This document shows, in pieces, positions 38,418-48,885 of a stretch of 64,000 nt of DNA. This stretch comes from Methanobacteriaceae archaeon (GTDB lineage Archaea; Methanobacteriota; Methanobacteria; Methanobacteriales; Methanobacteriaceae). The DNA lies in contig JAQXTL010000004.1 of NCBI GenBank assembly GCA_029219465.1, positions 248,001 through 312,000 on the forward strand. The letters run 5' to 3'. The notes beneath the pieces were generated by a model. That model ran no database searches and was not told where the DNA came from. It saw only the letters and a program-made list of their open reading frames with translations. The position numbers and the translations under genes are program-made. Numbering within the stretch: position 1 is the stretch's first letter; each line of letters opens with the position of its first letter.

Positions 38418-39584
38418 ATGAACAGAAAACCAAGAAATCCATTACATCCAAGAGGTTTTGAACAAACAAGACAATTAAAAGAACAAATTTCACATGAATA
38501 CTCAAAACCCAAGAAAAAAGACGATGAACTAACACCACTAAAAAAATTAAACCACAAGCTTGGAGTTTATTTAAGTCCAAAATCCGTTGATATAACTGAT
38601 GATGAAAAAAAGAAGAAAATCGGTGTTATAATAACCATTTTTGTTTTAATTACATTAGTTTCATCAGCATATTATTTTTTAATTTATGAACCGTCACAAG
38701 AAAAGTTAAGCCTTGCAAAAACAACAAAGCTAAATGAATTACATGAATTATACTCAGGCCCCCTAACATCATCTCCAAATTCCTACTTATTAGAAGATAA
38801 AATCAATGAGGCACAAACTCCTCAAAAGGTTGAAAATATAAATATAATGGGAATGGCAACAAAAGACTGGAAAAACTATCATAAAAAATCGATTTATATA
38901 AATTCAGACAAATACAACCGTACAATGGCAGTGTATCTAAATGAAAGTAAAAATACAATACTTCCTGCAAAAAAAGCTATAAAAATTGTAAATGAAAATG
39001 ATGCTGAAATTTTATCTAAAATAAAATTTGATGAACCAAACACAGTATCTGTTCCTATTTTAATATCAAGACTTCAGGCAGGAGCAGGTCTTGTTAATGT
39101 TGGAAGCGTTGTTGATATTTACACAAATAACAATGATACAACAAAAAACTACACCTCAAACGATACCAGTCCGGATATAAGCGGATGTACTGTACTTGCA
39201 ATTATGAGATATGAAGATAATGGAGAAATTGATTCTGAATATTCAAAGTCAAATACAAAAGTAAATGGAAATAACACCAATCCAAAAGAAAACACCAAAG
39301 CTTTTTCATCAGATGTTTTAGAGCTTATAAAAGGGTCAATGCTTAAGGGATATGATGAAAAAGAAACATTTGAAATGCTTAAGAATTATGGAGTTAAGCT
39401 ATCAAATTATGAAAGGCAAATTAATTTAGGTGATTTGGATGCACAGTATATGCTTTTGATTGAAACACCACAGGAAAAAGTGGAATATGTCTTAAACAAT
39501 ATGGACAATATCATTTTAACTATTCCAACCTCAAAAGCCCCTGACTGGATGATAAATGAAATAAATTCAACATACCACCATTAA
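38418..39584 (+). CDS. DUF515-like membrane-anchored protein
   Basis: A 388-residue protein. A Lys/Pro-rich cytosolic N-terminus of about 70 residues precedes one span (IGVIITIFVLITLVSSAYYF, about residues 69-88). The extracellular part includes VSVPILISRLQAGAGLVNVG and a late QYMLLIETPQEKVEYVL. It fits DUF515, a family of methanogens with unknown function; I hold that with moderate confidence. The gene stands next to sortase, so a part in surface-protein handling is possible. Confidence 0.65.
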   Translation: MNRKPRNPLHPRGFEQTRQLKEQISHEYSKPKKKDDELTPLKKLNHKLGVYLSPKSVDITDDEKKKKIGVIITIFVLITLVSSAYYFLIYEPSQEKLSLAKTTKLNELHELYSGPLTSSPNSYLLEDKINEAQTPQKVENINIMGMATKDWKNYHKKSIYINSDKYNRTMAVYLNESKNTILPAKKAIKIVNENDAEILSKIKFDEPNTVSVPILISRLQAGAGLVNVGSVVDIYTNNNDTTKNYTSNDTSPDISGCTVLAIMRYEDNGEIDSEYSKSNTKVNGNNTNPKENTKAFSSDVLELIKGSMLKGYDEKETFEMLKNYGVKLSNYERQINLGDLDAQYMLLIETPQEKVEYVLNNMDNIILTIPTSKAPDWMINEINSTYHH

Positions 39585-39620
39585 AAAAAGTATTATATTA
39601 GATTTAACAAAAGTGATACT

Positions 39621-40340
39621 ATGAAAAAACCAACTATTTCAACTATAGTTATCATTATTTGCATATTAATTATTGGATTATATGCAATGGGAGAAGTGAA
39701 TTATTTTTCATCAAAAATAGCTGTAGAAAAAAATATCGATTCTCCAACAATTTTAATACCAAAAATTGGTGTAAATGAAAAAATAAACAATGTTTCATTA
39801 AACCAAGGAGTATTAAGTGATCCTGGAGCAAATATCCCAACACAGGATTATGTTACATTATATGGTCACAGAACACTTCAAGGTTCACCATTTTTCAGAT
39901 TAAATGAGATTGAAGCTGGTGATTTATTAGTATTGGAATGGCCTGGCGTCGGAGAGATAACTTACACAGTAACAAATAAAACAATAGTTCCGGGAACTTC
40001 TGATGCACCGGTTGGTGGAAACGAGTCATTATTCTTAATTACCTGTGATCCAATTGGTTCTACAGAAAACAGAATAATCGTTGAAGGAACCTTTGACAGC
40101 CAAGGACCAATAGATAATGTTGTACTAAAAGAAAATCCTCAGGAGTCTTATGGACTTATTATTGCAGCAGCATTCCTGTTAATTGGGCTTGTATTTTCAT
40201 ATTTCTATCCACAGGACAATAGAATGTATGTATTAGGAGCTGTCGTAATAATTGCAGTAGTTTTATTCTATTTCTGCATAAATCCAATACCGTCTGAACT
40301 AATTTATGAAAAAATCATATTCTTAAATGGAGGCTTATAA
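39621..40340 (+). CDS. Sortase
   Basis: A 239-residue membrane-bound transpeptidase. After an N-terminal anchor (STIVIIICILIIGLYAMG) the sortase barrel shows the catalytic His in VTLYGHRTLQG, Cys in LFLITCDPIG and Arg in NRIIVEG, in the right order. Two further spans follow at the C-terminus (about residues 180-235), unlike the single anchor of class A enzymes. Sortases join surface proteins to the cell wall, here presumably pseudomurein; the adhesins in this window are candidate substrates, but I see no clear sorting motif. Its TAA is directly followed by the ATG of mptD. Confidence 0.85.
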   Translation: MKKPTISTIVIIICILIIGLYAMGEVNYFSSKIAVEKNIDSPTILIPKIGVNEKINNVSLNQGVLSDPGANIPTQDYVTLYGHRTLQGSPFFRLNEIEAGDLLVLEWPGVGEITYTVTNKTIVPGTSDAPVGGNESLFLITCDPIGSTENRIIVEGTFDSQGPIDNVVLKENPQESYGLIIAAAFLLIGLVFSYFYPQDNRMYVLGAVVIIAVVLFYFCINPIPSELIYEKIIFLNGGL

Positions 40341-40715
40341 ATGGACGTTGATAAAGAATATTTTTCAAATATCACAACAAGAGAAAGAGCCATCTTTGAA
40401 GGTGCAATAAGTATGGGTGCACTTTTCCACCAATTTGTAGGAACACCCGTTAACAAAACCACTAAAAAAAGCTTAGAAACAAGCATGGAAGACTCATTAA
40501 GACTTCAACCAGCTATTGAAGATGTTGATGTTGATATTAGATTCGACAAACTTGAAGAATCAATGACAGAATTCGACTACACATCTCTTACCGGAGATAT
40601 GCTTGATGTAAAAATATATACAAAAGTAGACAACGTTAAAGCGACAATTAGAATAGAATTCATTGAAGAACTTAATTATCCTTTAATGTATGTTGAAGAG
40701 ATTACAGAAGATTAA
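40341..40715 (+). CDS. mptD: Dihydroneopterin aldolase, archaeal MptD type
   Basis: A 124-residue enzyme of methanopterin synthesis that cuts 7,8-dihydroneopterin to 6-hydroxymethyl-dihydropterin and glycolaldehyde. TTRERAIFEGAISMGALFHQ and FVGTPV are the family signature. It starts with zero bases after the sortase stop; the GGAGG ribosome binding site is inside the end of sortase. The pairing is probably positional only. Confidence 0.88.
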   Translation: MDVDKEYFSNITTRERAIFEGAISMGALFHQFVGTPVNKTTKKSLETSMEDSLRLQPAIEDVDVDIRFDKLEESMTEFDYTSLTGDMLDVKIYTKVDNVKATIRIEFIEELNYPLMYVEEITED

Positions 40716-40718
40716 AAG

Positions 40719-41873
40719 TTAAAATATTTCTTTTAAATCTTCTACTAATTCTTTTAAATGTTCCATTTTAATATGGTTCATTAATACAATCCTGATAGCT
40801 ACTGGACATTTAGCAACAGAAACTTTCCAACCTAATTTTTCCAATTCCTCTGCTAACTTATGAGTATCCATTTCAGGATGGTTAAATGCAACAAGATTTA
40901 ATTCAGGTTCACAAATAACCTCATAACCTATTTTTTCAAGATTTTCTTTTAAAAATTTAGTATTAATCATTAACTCTTTGATTAAATTAGAATAACCTTC
41001 TTTTCCGAAATATTTCATGATTGCATAAGTAGCTGCAGAAGCAGCACCCGAACGTGTTCCAACAATTGTTGATTGGGTTTTAACAGTTAAGTATGGGGAA
41101 TCAATCGCCATAACATCTAAATATTCCTCTTTTCTGAAAATAATTCCTCCAGCAGGAATTGGTGCCAAACCCATTTTATGAGGATCAATTGTTATAGAAC
41201 AAACTCCTTCTAGTGAAAAGTCAAAAACAGGTAAATCATATCCCATATCTCTTAAAAAAGGAATGGAAAATCCGCCAAAAGCAGCATCTACATGGAAATA
41301 AATGTTATTCTCATGTGCAATTTTTGAAATTTCTTCAATTGGATCTATTAAACCTAATTCAGTAGTACCTGCAATAGCTACAATAGCAACTGTTTTATCA
41401 GAAATTAACTGTTTAATTGATTCAACATCAATTTTATAGTTATCCAACTTAGCTTCAACAATTTTTAAGTTTAACATGTCTGCAGCTTTTTTAAATGAAA
41501 AATGAGCAGATTGAGGGACAATAATTTCTCCATCAACAATACCTTTGTATTTTCTAGCATGATTTCTAGCTGCACGCATTGCCATAAGATTAGCTTCAGT
41601 ACCACCAGTTACAATATTACCATATGGTTTTTCAATAGATAATAATTCACCTATAGACTCAATGACTTTATTTTCAATTATTTTCGTACCTTTAAAAAGA
41701 CCAGGATCTCCTAAATTTGCATCTAAAAATTTATAATAAACTTCCTTAGCAAAGGGATGTGCTTTTGTACACATTGACCCTAAGATTCTACCATCACTAT
41801 AATCATGGTCTAAATCTTTAAGTTCGTTTAATTCATCTAAAATAATATGTTTATCTATTGGTTTTTCATCCAT
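40719..41873 (-). CDS. mfnA: L-tyrosine decarboxylase / aspartate decarboxylase
   Basis: A 384-residue PLP enzyme of the group II decarboxylases. The PLP lysine is in [18 protein letters not shown], and HVDAAFGGF is the ring-binding aspartate. In methanogens MfnA makes tyramine for methanofuran and can make beta-alanine for coenzyme A. AGGTTATTTT precedes ATG 41873. It is convergent with mptD, three bases apart. Confidence 0.92.
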   Translation of the reverse strand: MDEKPIDKHIILDELNELKDLDHDYSDGRILGSMCTKAHPFAKEVYYKFLDANLGDPGLFKGTKIIENKVIESIGELLSIEKPYGNIVTGGTEANLMAMRAARNHARKYKGIVDGEIIVPQSAHFSFKKAADMLNLKIVEAKLDNYKIDVESIKQLISDKTVAIVAIAGTTELGLIDPIEEISKIAHENNIYFHVDAAFGGFSIPFLRDMGYDLPVFDFSLEGVCSITIDPHKMGLAPIPAGGIIFRKEEYLDVMAIDSPYLTVKTQSTIVGTRSGAASAATYAIMKYFGKEGYSNLIKELMINTKFLKENLEKIGYEVICEPELNLVAFNHPEMDTHKLAEELEKLGWKVSVAKCPVAIRIVLMNHIKMEHLKELVEDLKEIF

Positions 41874-41935
41874 AAAATAACCTAATTTAAAATTTTAATA
41901 AAAATAAATAAAGAAAAAAAAAGAAAATAAAAAGA

Positions 41936-44212
41936 TTATTCTAAACGCTTACGTGCAGCATCGAGAATAATTTTTTGTTCTGCTCTAGCAACAGTTTTTC
42001 TAACTTCAGCTATAGCATCAGTGTTTGAAGATACACTTGTAATTCCAAATCCAACAAGTTTTTCAACAATACGAGGTACACTACCTGCTTGACCACAGAT
42101 ACTGCATTTAACACCTGCTTCAACACATTTTTTGATTGTCATTTCAATCAATTTCATTACTGCAGGGTGTTCTTCAGAGTAATGTTTTGCAACGTATTCG
42201 TTGTTTCTGTCAACAGCAAGAGTGTATTGGGTTAAATCATTGGTTCCTAAACTTACAAAGTCGATTCCAACAGCAATGTAATCTTCAATAGTTAATGCTG
42301 CAGCAGGAATTTCAACCATCATACCGAATTCAACATCTTTATGAGGTTCTAAACCTACTTCAGAACAAAGTGCTTTAGCTTGTTTGAGTTCTTCAGGACT
42401 TTGTGATAATGGAATCATAATTCCAATGTTAGTGTATCCTTGTTCATGTAATTTTTTAATAGCTTTAAATTCACATTTGAGAATTTCAGGTTGATCAAGT
42501 TCCCTTCTGATTCCTCTCCAACCGAGCATTGGGTTGTGTTCTTCAGGTTCGTTTTCTCCACCTTCTAATGTGATGAATTCATCTGTAGGAGCATCTAAGG
42601 TTCTGTACCATACCGGTTTTGGATAGAATTCATCTGCTACAATCATAACATTTTCAGCAATTGTATTGATTAATTCATCTTCGTTTCCATCTGCAATGAA
42701 TTTACCTGGGTGGATACCAGCAGTTAACATTAAGTGTTCAGTTCTGAGTAATCCTACACCATCAGCACCGGTTGCAGCTGCTTTTGCTGCTGCTTCAGGC
42801 ATACTTACATTAGCTTTAACTTCAGTAACAGTTATGATAGGAGCTGCTTCAACACTACCAGCTGCTTGTACTGGTTCTTGTTTGGTTTGAGAAATTCCAT
42901 CAAATACTAATCCTTTTTTACCGTCGATAGTTACACCAGTGTTTTCTTTTAAAATAGAAGTTGCATCACCAGTACCGACAACACAAGGAATTCCAAGCTC
43001 ACGAGAGATAATAGATGCGTGACAAGTTACTCCACCTTCATCAGTTACAATTCCGCTTGATCTTTTCATTGCAGGAACCATATCAGGAGTGGTCATAGTA
43101 GTAACCATAATGTCTCCATCTTTAATTTTATCTAATTCTTCGATGTCTAAAATAATTTTAACATTACCTGCAGCCATACCCGGACTTGCACCAAGACCTC
43201 TTACTAAAACTTCACCAATATCATCAGAAGCTTCAGCAACATCTTCACAAACATCACCTAATGTGGTAATTGGTCTTGCTTGTAATAAGAATAATTCTCC
43301 ATTTTCAAATGCCCATTCAGTGTCCATAGGTTCACCATAATGAGCTTGAATTCTTTTACCCATTTCAGTTAATTCAATGAGTTCTTCATCAGATAAAACT
43401 CTTTCATTTCTTTTTTCTTCAGGAACATCAACTTTAATACTGGTTTCATTTTCATCGTTGATGTACATGACTTTTTTATCACTAATAGTAACATTGATAA
43501 CACTGTTGTCAGCTTTATCAACTTGATAGTTATCAGGAGTTACATCTCCGGATACAACAGCTTCTCCAAGACCCCATGATCCTTCGATTAAAGCAATTTC
43601 TTCACCAGTAGATGGGTTTACAGTAAACATTACACCTGCTTTGTCAGCATTTGCCATTTTTTGAACAACAACAGCAATTAAAACTTTAGCGTGTTCAAAA
43701 TCATTTTCTTCCCTGTAAAAAATAGCTCTTGCTTCAAATAAAGATGCCCAACATTTTCTTATGTATTCTAATACAGCATCAATACCGGAAACATATAAGT
43801 AAGTGTCTTGCTGACCTGCAAAGGAAGCTTCAGGTAAGTCTTCAGCAGTAGCAGAAGATCTGATTGCAACTTCAACATCATCTCCGTCAAATCTTTGACA
43901 AAGTTGGTTGTAAGCTTCAGTAATAAACAAAATCATGTCTTCTGGAATAGGTGCTTCATTAATAATAGCTTTGATTTCTTCAGAAGCAGCCTGAAGTGCT
44001 TTAGTATCGTTAATATCAATTTCATCAAGAATACTTAAAACTTTATCATTAATTCCAGTTTCTAACATGAACTTTTCATAAGTTTGTGCAGTTACTACGA
44101 AACCTGGAGGTACTGGAATACCTGCTTGAGTTAATTCACCCAAATTAGCACCTTTTCCACCAGCAATTGGAATATCAGATTTATTTAAATCCTCAAATTT
44201 TTTAACATACAT
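41936..44212 (-). CDS. ppsA: Phosphoenolpyruvate synthase
   Basis: A 758-residue enzyme converting pyruvate, ATP and water to PEP, AMP and phosphate for gluconeogenesis. Domains in order: the ATP-grasp part with IAGGKGANLGELTQAG and EVAIRSSATAEDLPEASFAG, the phosphohistidine domain GIVTDEGGVTCHASIISREL, and the PEP-binding barrel with FGMMVEIPAA and SLGTNDLTQYTLAVDR. Start ATG 44212 has AGAGGTTATA upstream; an extra 21 codons ahead of it look noncoding. Assignment is secure. Confidence 0.96.
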   Translation of the reverse strand: MYVKKFEDLNKSDIPIAGGKGANLGELTQAGIPVPPGFVVTAQTYEKFMLETGINDKVLSILDEIDINDTKALQAASEEIKAIINEAPIPEDMILFITEAYNQLCQRFDGDDVEVAIRSSATAEDLPEASFAGQQDTYLYVSGIDAVLEYIRKCWASLFEARAIFYREENDFEHAKVLIAVVVQKMANADKAGVMFTVNPSTGEEIALIEGSWGLGEAVVSGDVTPDNYQVDKADNSVINVTISDKKVMYINDENETSIKVDVPEEKRNERVLSDEELIELTEMGKRIQAHYGEPMDTEWAFENGELFLLQARPITTLGDVCEDVAEASDDIGEVLVRGLGASPGMAAGNVKIILDIEELDKIKDGDIMVTTMTTPDMVPAMKRSSGIVTDEGGVTCHASIISRELGIPCVVGTGDATSILKENTGVTIDGKKGLVFDGISQTKQEPVQAAGSVEAAPIITVTEVKANVSMPEAAAKAAATGADGVGLLRTEHLMLTAGIHPGKFIADGNEDELINTIAENVMIVADEFYPKPVWYRTLDAPTDEFITLEGGENEPEEHNPMLGWRGIRRELDQPEILKCEFKAIKKLHEQGYTNIGIMIPLSQSPEELKQAKALCSEVGLEPHKDVEFGMMVEIPAAALTIEDYIAVGIDFVSLGTNDLTQYTLAVDRNNEYVAKHYSEEHPAVMKLIEMTIKKCVEAGVKCSICGQAGSVPRIVEKLVGFGITSVSSNTDAIAEVRKTVARAEQKIILDAARKRLE

Positions 44213-44393
44213 GAAATATAACCTCTTGGCTTGAAATATTAATACATTGACATATCTCAAATAAAGAATAGTCAATATTATATATTATATTTAAAATTCA
44301 ATGTTTAAATATTTAATTGCAAAAATTAGAAAATTAATAAAAAAAATTAGAAAAAACAAAAAAAGAGTAAAAAAAGAAAATTAGTTAAAAAAT

Positions 44394-44876
44394 CTATTTA
44401 ACTAAGTCTTCGCCTTTGTCGATAACAATTTTACAAGGAACTGGTAATTTCATACCTGCTCTTTTTAATGCGACTTTAGCTTGTTCAAAGTTTTTCTCGT
44501 TACAGTCGATAGTAACAATTCTTTGACCTTTTTTAACAATAGCTTCAACACTAATAGGTTTACCGAAAGCGTTTCTCATACCACTTTGTACCCTATCCGC
44601 ACCTGCACCGGTTGCCATTGGGTTTTCTCTAACAATTTGGTGAGGGTAAACTCTTAATTTTAAGTGGTAACCCATTCTACCAGCAGCCCTTTGCATCAAT
44701 CTGTTAGAAGCAATCCTTGCAGCTTCTAAAGAGTTGTGTCTGATGTGAGCTGGTTTTTTAACAGCTAAACTTACAGATACTGGGAATTCATCTCTTAAAT
44801 TACCCATATCATATTGTACAATTCTTGAATTTGGGGTTTTTCTAATATAATCTCTTCTTGTATAAGCACGAACCAT
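44394..44876 (-). CDS. rpl10e: Ribosomal protein L10e (uL16)
   Basis: A 160-residue large-subunit ribosomal protein, the archaeal/eukaryotic L10e relative of bacterial L16. [20 protein letters not shown] and [20 protein letters not shown] are unmistakable. GGAGGAATTATA precedes the ATG. A single-gene unit with its own TATA box about 100 bases upstream. Confidence 0.97.
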   Translation of the reverse strand: MVRAYTRRDYIRKTPNSRIVQYDMGNLRDEFPVSVSLAVKKPAHIRHNSLEAARIASNRLMQRAAGRMGYHLKLRVYPHQIVRENPMATGAGADRVQSGMRNAFGKPISVEAIVKKGQRIVTIDCNEKNFEQAKVALKRAGMKLPVPCKIVIDKGEDLVK

Positions 44877-44967
44877 TATAATTCCTCCGAAATAACTATG
44901 ACATGACCAAACATGTTTTAATTAAAAATAGCTATAATACAATCAAAAGTCCATAATAGCTATATAA

Positions 44968-44981
44968 AAATTATATATCGT
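44968..44981 (-). promoter_or_regulatory. TATA box of rpl10e
   Basis: On the minus strand ACGATATATAATTT is a good TATA box about 95 bases before the start codon; a second AT-rich match follows at 44961-44966. Confidence 0.45.
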
Positions 44982-45063
44982 AATAGATAGAATACTTAAA
45001 TATATTAATTAAGTTATTAATAAATGTTACCATAATATCTGAATAAATGTAAAAAGAAAAAAT

Positions 45064-45300
45064 GTGAAAAAAATGAAAATTAAAGGAAAAATTTGCTTAA
45101 AATACAACAATGAAGAAAATGCAAAAGTAGTATTTGATTCACTAGAAATTGATAATGAAAATTACTTAGAATCACAATTAAATGAAAATAAGATAACTTA
45201 TGAAATTAACAGCAAAACATTAGGTAGTTTTCTATCAACAGCAGATGATTTAATAGCATCAGAAATCGTTGTTGAAAAAATATTAGATGCCTCAAATTAG
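45064..45300 (+). CDS. pcc1: KEOPS complex subunit Pcc1
   Basis: A small protein of 75-78 residues with the Pcc1/Cgi121-region fold: CLKYNNEENAKVVFDSLEID, then ASEIVVEKIL at the end, typical of Pcc1 dimer helices and strands. KEOPS makes the t6A modification of tRNA. The start is either GTG 45064 or ATG 45073; neither has a clear ribosome binding site. The gene stands alone after rpl10e on the opposite strand. Confidence 0.75.
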   Translation: MKKMKIKGKICLKYNNEENAKVVFDSLEIDNENYLESQLNENKITYEINSKTLGSFLSTADDLIASEIVVEKILDASN

Positions 45301-45388
45301 CATTTAAATACATTAGTAAAAAGTTTTATATAACTAATAATAGAATATATTAAATTATTATATTAATTTTTATTAGAGTGTGTAATTT

Positions 45389-46432
45389 ATGGAATGCTAT
45401 TATCATCCTGGAAAAGAAAGCGCAAATACTTGTGCAATATGTGGAAAATCTGTTTGTGAAGAATGTGGTTTGGAAATTGCAGGTAAATTTTACTGTAAAG
45501 AATGTTTAGAAAAAATCATAGGCGTTGAAAGTCAAAAAACCTCTCAAGCAGCTGAACCTGTTAAAGAAAAACCTGTTGAAGCAAAACCAGCAGTTGATGA
45601 TAACATTTACCAAAAAAGGGAAGAAGAAATAGATTACATCCCTCAACAAGAAGAAGTTCAACAAAAAGAAGTTAAAGGAATAAGTAATGATTCTCCTTAC
45701 AATATTAGAGACAATATGGAATACAGCGGAGGACCAGAAACTTCTTACATTGCTGAGAAAACACAACCAAAACCTCACTTTGAACAAAAAATTGCTCAGC
45801 CAGCAGAAGCACCTCAAACTTTAACTCCAAGAGAAGATACTGATTTCATTTACCCTGATCACACTTATGAACCACCAAAAACAAGTGCAAGACAAGAATT
45901 AGAAGACAGATATGAAAAATATCTTGACGACTTGTATTTTGATGAAAATGAAATTCCATTAAATGAACAATTAGCAAAAGATGAAGAACAATACGGATCA
46001 TTAACCAGAAAAGAATATGTTCCTCAAGCTCAAACTGAACCTCGTGAAGAAGTGAGATTTACTAAACAAGAAGAACCTAAAATAGAAACTCCTGAAGAAA
46101 TGGAAGCAAGAATCAGAGCAGAAATCTTAAAAGAACAAGGATTAGCTAATGAAGAAGCTCCTAAAAAGAGATTCAGTTTAAGAAACAAAAACAAACAAGA
46201 AGATATTGAAGATACAAGTATTCATAACTTAAATTACCAAAATGAAAAAGAACCAATGACTGTTGTTGATATTGCATTATCAATTGTATTGGTTATTGTA
46301 ATTTTAATTGTATTATACTACCTTGTATACTTGTTTATGTTAAGTGCAACATACCCAACATTTACTGATGCAATATTTGCACTTAAAAACCCACAAAACG
46401 TCATTAATGCTTTAATGACCCATACATTATAA
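45389..46432 (+). CDS. B-box zinc finger, disordered, one-span protein
   Basis: A 347-residue protein. The N-terminus is a B-box-like zinc finger with Cys/His pairs: CYYHPGKESANTCAICGKSV then CEECGLEI and FYCKECLEKI. About 230 residues of Glu/Lys/Pro/Gln-rich, probably disordered sequence follow, and a single span near the end (VDIALSIVLVIVILIVLYYL). Such a layout suggests a membrane-tethered scaffold, with the zinc finger in the cytosol. Function unknown. Its stop shares the six bases TTATAA with the stop of the convergent gene. Confidence 0.75.
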   Translation: MECYYHPGKESANTCAICGKSVCEECGLEIAGKFYCKECLEKIIGVESQKTSQAAEPVKEKPVEAKPAVDDNIYQKREEEIDYIPQQEEVQQKEVKGISNDSPYNIRDNMEYSGGPETSYIAEKTQPKPHFEQKIAQPAEAPQTLTPREDTDFIYPDHTYEPPKTSARQELEDRYEKYLDDLYFDENEIPLNEQLAKDEEQYGSLTRKEYVPQAQTEPREEVRFTKQEEPKIETPEEMEARIRAEILKEQGLANEEAPKKRFSLRNKNKQEDIEDTSIHNLNYQNEKEPMTVVDIALSIVLVIVILIVLYYLVYLFMLSATYPTFTDAIFALKNPQNVINALMTHTL

Positions 46433-47509
46433 TAATGAAATATTTTCATTATTTACTTTTTTTATAAATTTTTCCAACACTTCTTTATTTTTATAGCCTA
46501 AAACTCTGATATTTGACGGATATTTTTCAATATATTGAGATATAGTTTGTTTAGGAATCGGATTTTCAAGAATACTTAAAATTCTTTGATGAAAATGGGA
46601 AGAAAATCCGTGTAATATTGATTTTTCAAGTTCCTCCAAAGTTTCGTAATATCTATTATCAACAATATTTTTAGCTAATTTTTCATTAAACATGTTAAGA
46701 GCAGTCAACTCATCTAAAGTAAATGTGTTTGCAGTGTTTAAAATAGATTCAACATCGCGAATGCCGTAGATTATACCATCTTTTTTGATTTCACGTTTTA
46801 AAACTTCAATTGTTTTTGACGGCATCATATCCAAAACACCATCAAAATTGTCTTTTTGAATACTTTCACGAATTAAAGTTCCACTAACCCCTTCAATTCT
46901 TTCAACAAAAATAAATTTATCTTTATAGTCAAATCCTATTTTACTCAAAGAGTTTGAAAATGAAACAATAACGTAATTATCTTCTTCAAGCTTATCCTTA
47001 AGAATTGTTTTATGTTCAGTTTTATCTACAATTTTATATGGTTTTGGAGCAATGTGATGGCCCATATTAATTCTTTTTAAAATCTCATCAAAACCTTCTT
47101 TTGGTTTGTATCCTCTAGGAATATAATCAGTATTTAAGTTTTTAAACATCTTTGAAAGACACAATGAATATTGTCCTGATCCCATAATTCCCATTGGCGG
47201 ACCTTCAACAACAATATCTGCACCAGCAGAAATTGCAATCTCTGCCCTAATTTCCCTAGGCAATATATATGGAATACCCCTACCACTTCTCTCAAATAAT
47301 CCTGGTACAATAGCAACAAATAACGCATTAGGAAACATACCTTTTGCAGTTTTCATGCAATGAAAATGACCGTTATGTAAAGGATTATACTCTGTAAAGT
47401 CAGCTATCAAAGTAGTGTCTGATGAAGTTGATGAACTTTTACATTCCATATTAAGATCGCTAAAAAATAATTCATTATCCCTTTTGAGAATATCTAAAAC
47501 ATAAGACAT
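46427..47509 (-). CDS. TmcAL-like nucleotidyltransferase
   Basis: A 360-residue protein. The N-terminal nucleotidyltransferase fold has the HxGH motif in ADFTEYNPLHNGHFHCMKTA, and GMGSGQ-type GIMGSGQYSLCLS and a late VSGTLIRESIQ (the ISSTxxR equivalent). The length and helical C-domain match TmcAL/DUF795, tRNA-Met cytidine acetate ligase, in bacteria; in archaea the role is less clear. It is divergent from pyrC with about 90 bases shared. Confidence 0.75.
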   Translation of the reverse strand: MSYVLDILKRDNELFFSDLNMECKSSSTSSDTTLIADFTEYNPLHNGHFHCMKTAKGMFPNALFVAIVPGLFERSGRGIPYILPREIRAEIAISAGADIVVEGPPMGIMGSGQYSLCLSKMFKNLNTDYIPRGYKPKEGFDEILKRINMGHHIAPKPYKIVDKTEHKTILKDKLEEDNYVIVSFSNSLSKIGFDYKDKFIFVERIEGVSGTLIRESIQKDNFDGVLDMMPSKTIEVLKREIKKDGIIYGIRDVESILNTANTFTLDELTALNMFNEKLAKNIVDNRYYETLEELEKSILHGFSSHFHQRILSILENPIPKQTISQYIEKYPSNIRVLGYKNKEVLEKFIKKVNNENISLL

Positions 47510-47600
47510 GCAAATAAATATAACTTTTAAGTTAAAAAAAACTTATGATTTAAAAATATTAAAAAACAAATATGGATTTAACACTCAAAGGAGGCTAACA

Positions 47601-48857
47601 ATGGATTTAGTAATAAAAAATTGTAAGCTAGTTGATAAAATTGGAGAATACTCAATTAAGGTAGAAAATGGCAAAATAGTTGACATTTCAAAAAGTGCAA
47701 TAAAAGCTGATGAGACAATTGATATTAAAGGTAATTACTTAATGCCTGGTTTTATTGACCCACACATCCATTTTAGAGATCCAGGGCTTACACAAAAGGA
47801 AGATTTTAAAACCGGAAGTTTAAGTGCTGCTAATGGAGGATTTACTACAGTAATTGATATGCCCAATACAAATCCTAAAACAAATACCTATAAAGCACTT
47901 AAAGAAAAAATTGAGATTGCAAAAAACAAATCTGTTGTTAACTTTGAGCTTCAGGCAGGCACAAATACTCTTAGTGAAATGGAAAAAATGATTGAGTTAA
48001 ATCCTATTTCATTTAAGATATTTATGGATTTGGAAAGTGATGAAAGTTTAGAAAAAATATTTAAAGACTTATCAACATTAAAACAGACAACATCATACAA
48101 TGGTCTTGTTTGTGTACACTGTGAAAAAAGATCAATTGTTGAAGAAAATACTTTAAAATTAAAAGAAAAAGGAAATAATCCCCCAATTGATTATACTTAT
48201 GCAAGACCGCCGCAAAGTGAAGATGCATCAGTGACTCAAAGTATTGAGCTTGCTGGAAAAAATGATTTAAGATTGCATATCTGCCATTTAAGCTCAGCCA
48301 AATCATTGGAACTTGCAAAAAATGCAAGTAAAACTATGCCCATATCATGGGAATTTACACCACACCATTTATTGCTTGACAATACAACATACAATACATA
48401 TGGAACATTTATAAAAACCAATCCCCCACTAAGAGCTGAAAACGAAAGTGTGAGAATAAGTGACTTAGATGAAACTTCAATAATTGGAACTGATCATGCA
48501 CCACACACAATAGAAGATAAAACAAAAGATACCTGGAGCTCATCACCAGGAATACCGAATTTAGAAACAGTAGTTTCATTACTATTAACACAAGTAAACA
48601 AAGGAAATATTGATTTAAGCATAATTCCAAAAATATTATCTCAAAATGCTGCAAAAGTCTATGGACTTGAAAATAAAGGCGAAATAGCTATTGGAAAAGA
48701 TGCAGATTTTACTGTAATTGATTTAAAACAAGAAGGCAAATTCAACAAAGATGAATTTGAAACAAAAGCACAATACTGCCCATTTGACGGATGGGAATAT
48801 ATTGGAAAACCAGTCATGACAATCGTAAACGGAAAACCAGTCATGAATAAATTATAA
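47601..48857 (+). CDS. pyrC: Dihydroorotase
   Basis: A 418-residue amidohydrolase that closes carbamoyl-aspartate to dihydroorotate in pyrimidine synthesis. Metal ligands: DPHIHFRDPGLTQKEDF, CVHCEKRS, LHICHLSSAKS and GTDHAPHTIEDK. The carboxylated residue is replaced as in type I enzymes (SFKIFMD). Start ATG 47601 has AAAGGAGG upstream, and 31 earlier codons from 47508 are probably untranslated. Secure. Confidence 0.95.
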   Translation: MDLVIKNCKLVDKIGEYSIKVENGKIVDISKSAIKADETIDIKGNYLMPGFIDPHIHFRDPGLTQKEDFKTGSLSAANGGFTTVIDMPNTNPKTNTYKALKEKIEIAKNKSVVNFELQAGTNTLSEMEKMIELNPISFKIFMDLESDESLEKIFKDLSTLKQTTSYNGLVCVHCEKRSIVEENTLKLKEKGNNPPIDYTYARPPQSEDASVTQSIELAGKNDLRLHICHLSSAKSLELAKNASKTMPISWEFTPHHLLLDNTTYNTYGTFIKTNPPLRAENESVRISDLDETSIIGTDHAPHTIEDKTKDTWSSSPGIPNLETVVSLLLTQVNKGNIDLSIIPKILSQNAAKVYGLENKGEIAIGKDADFTVIDLKQEGKFNKDEFETKAQYCPFDGWEYIGKPVMTIVNGKPVMNKL

Positions 48858-48885
48858 AAAAAATAGATGAAAATAAAATATTCAT

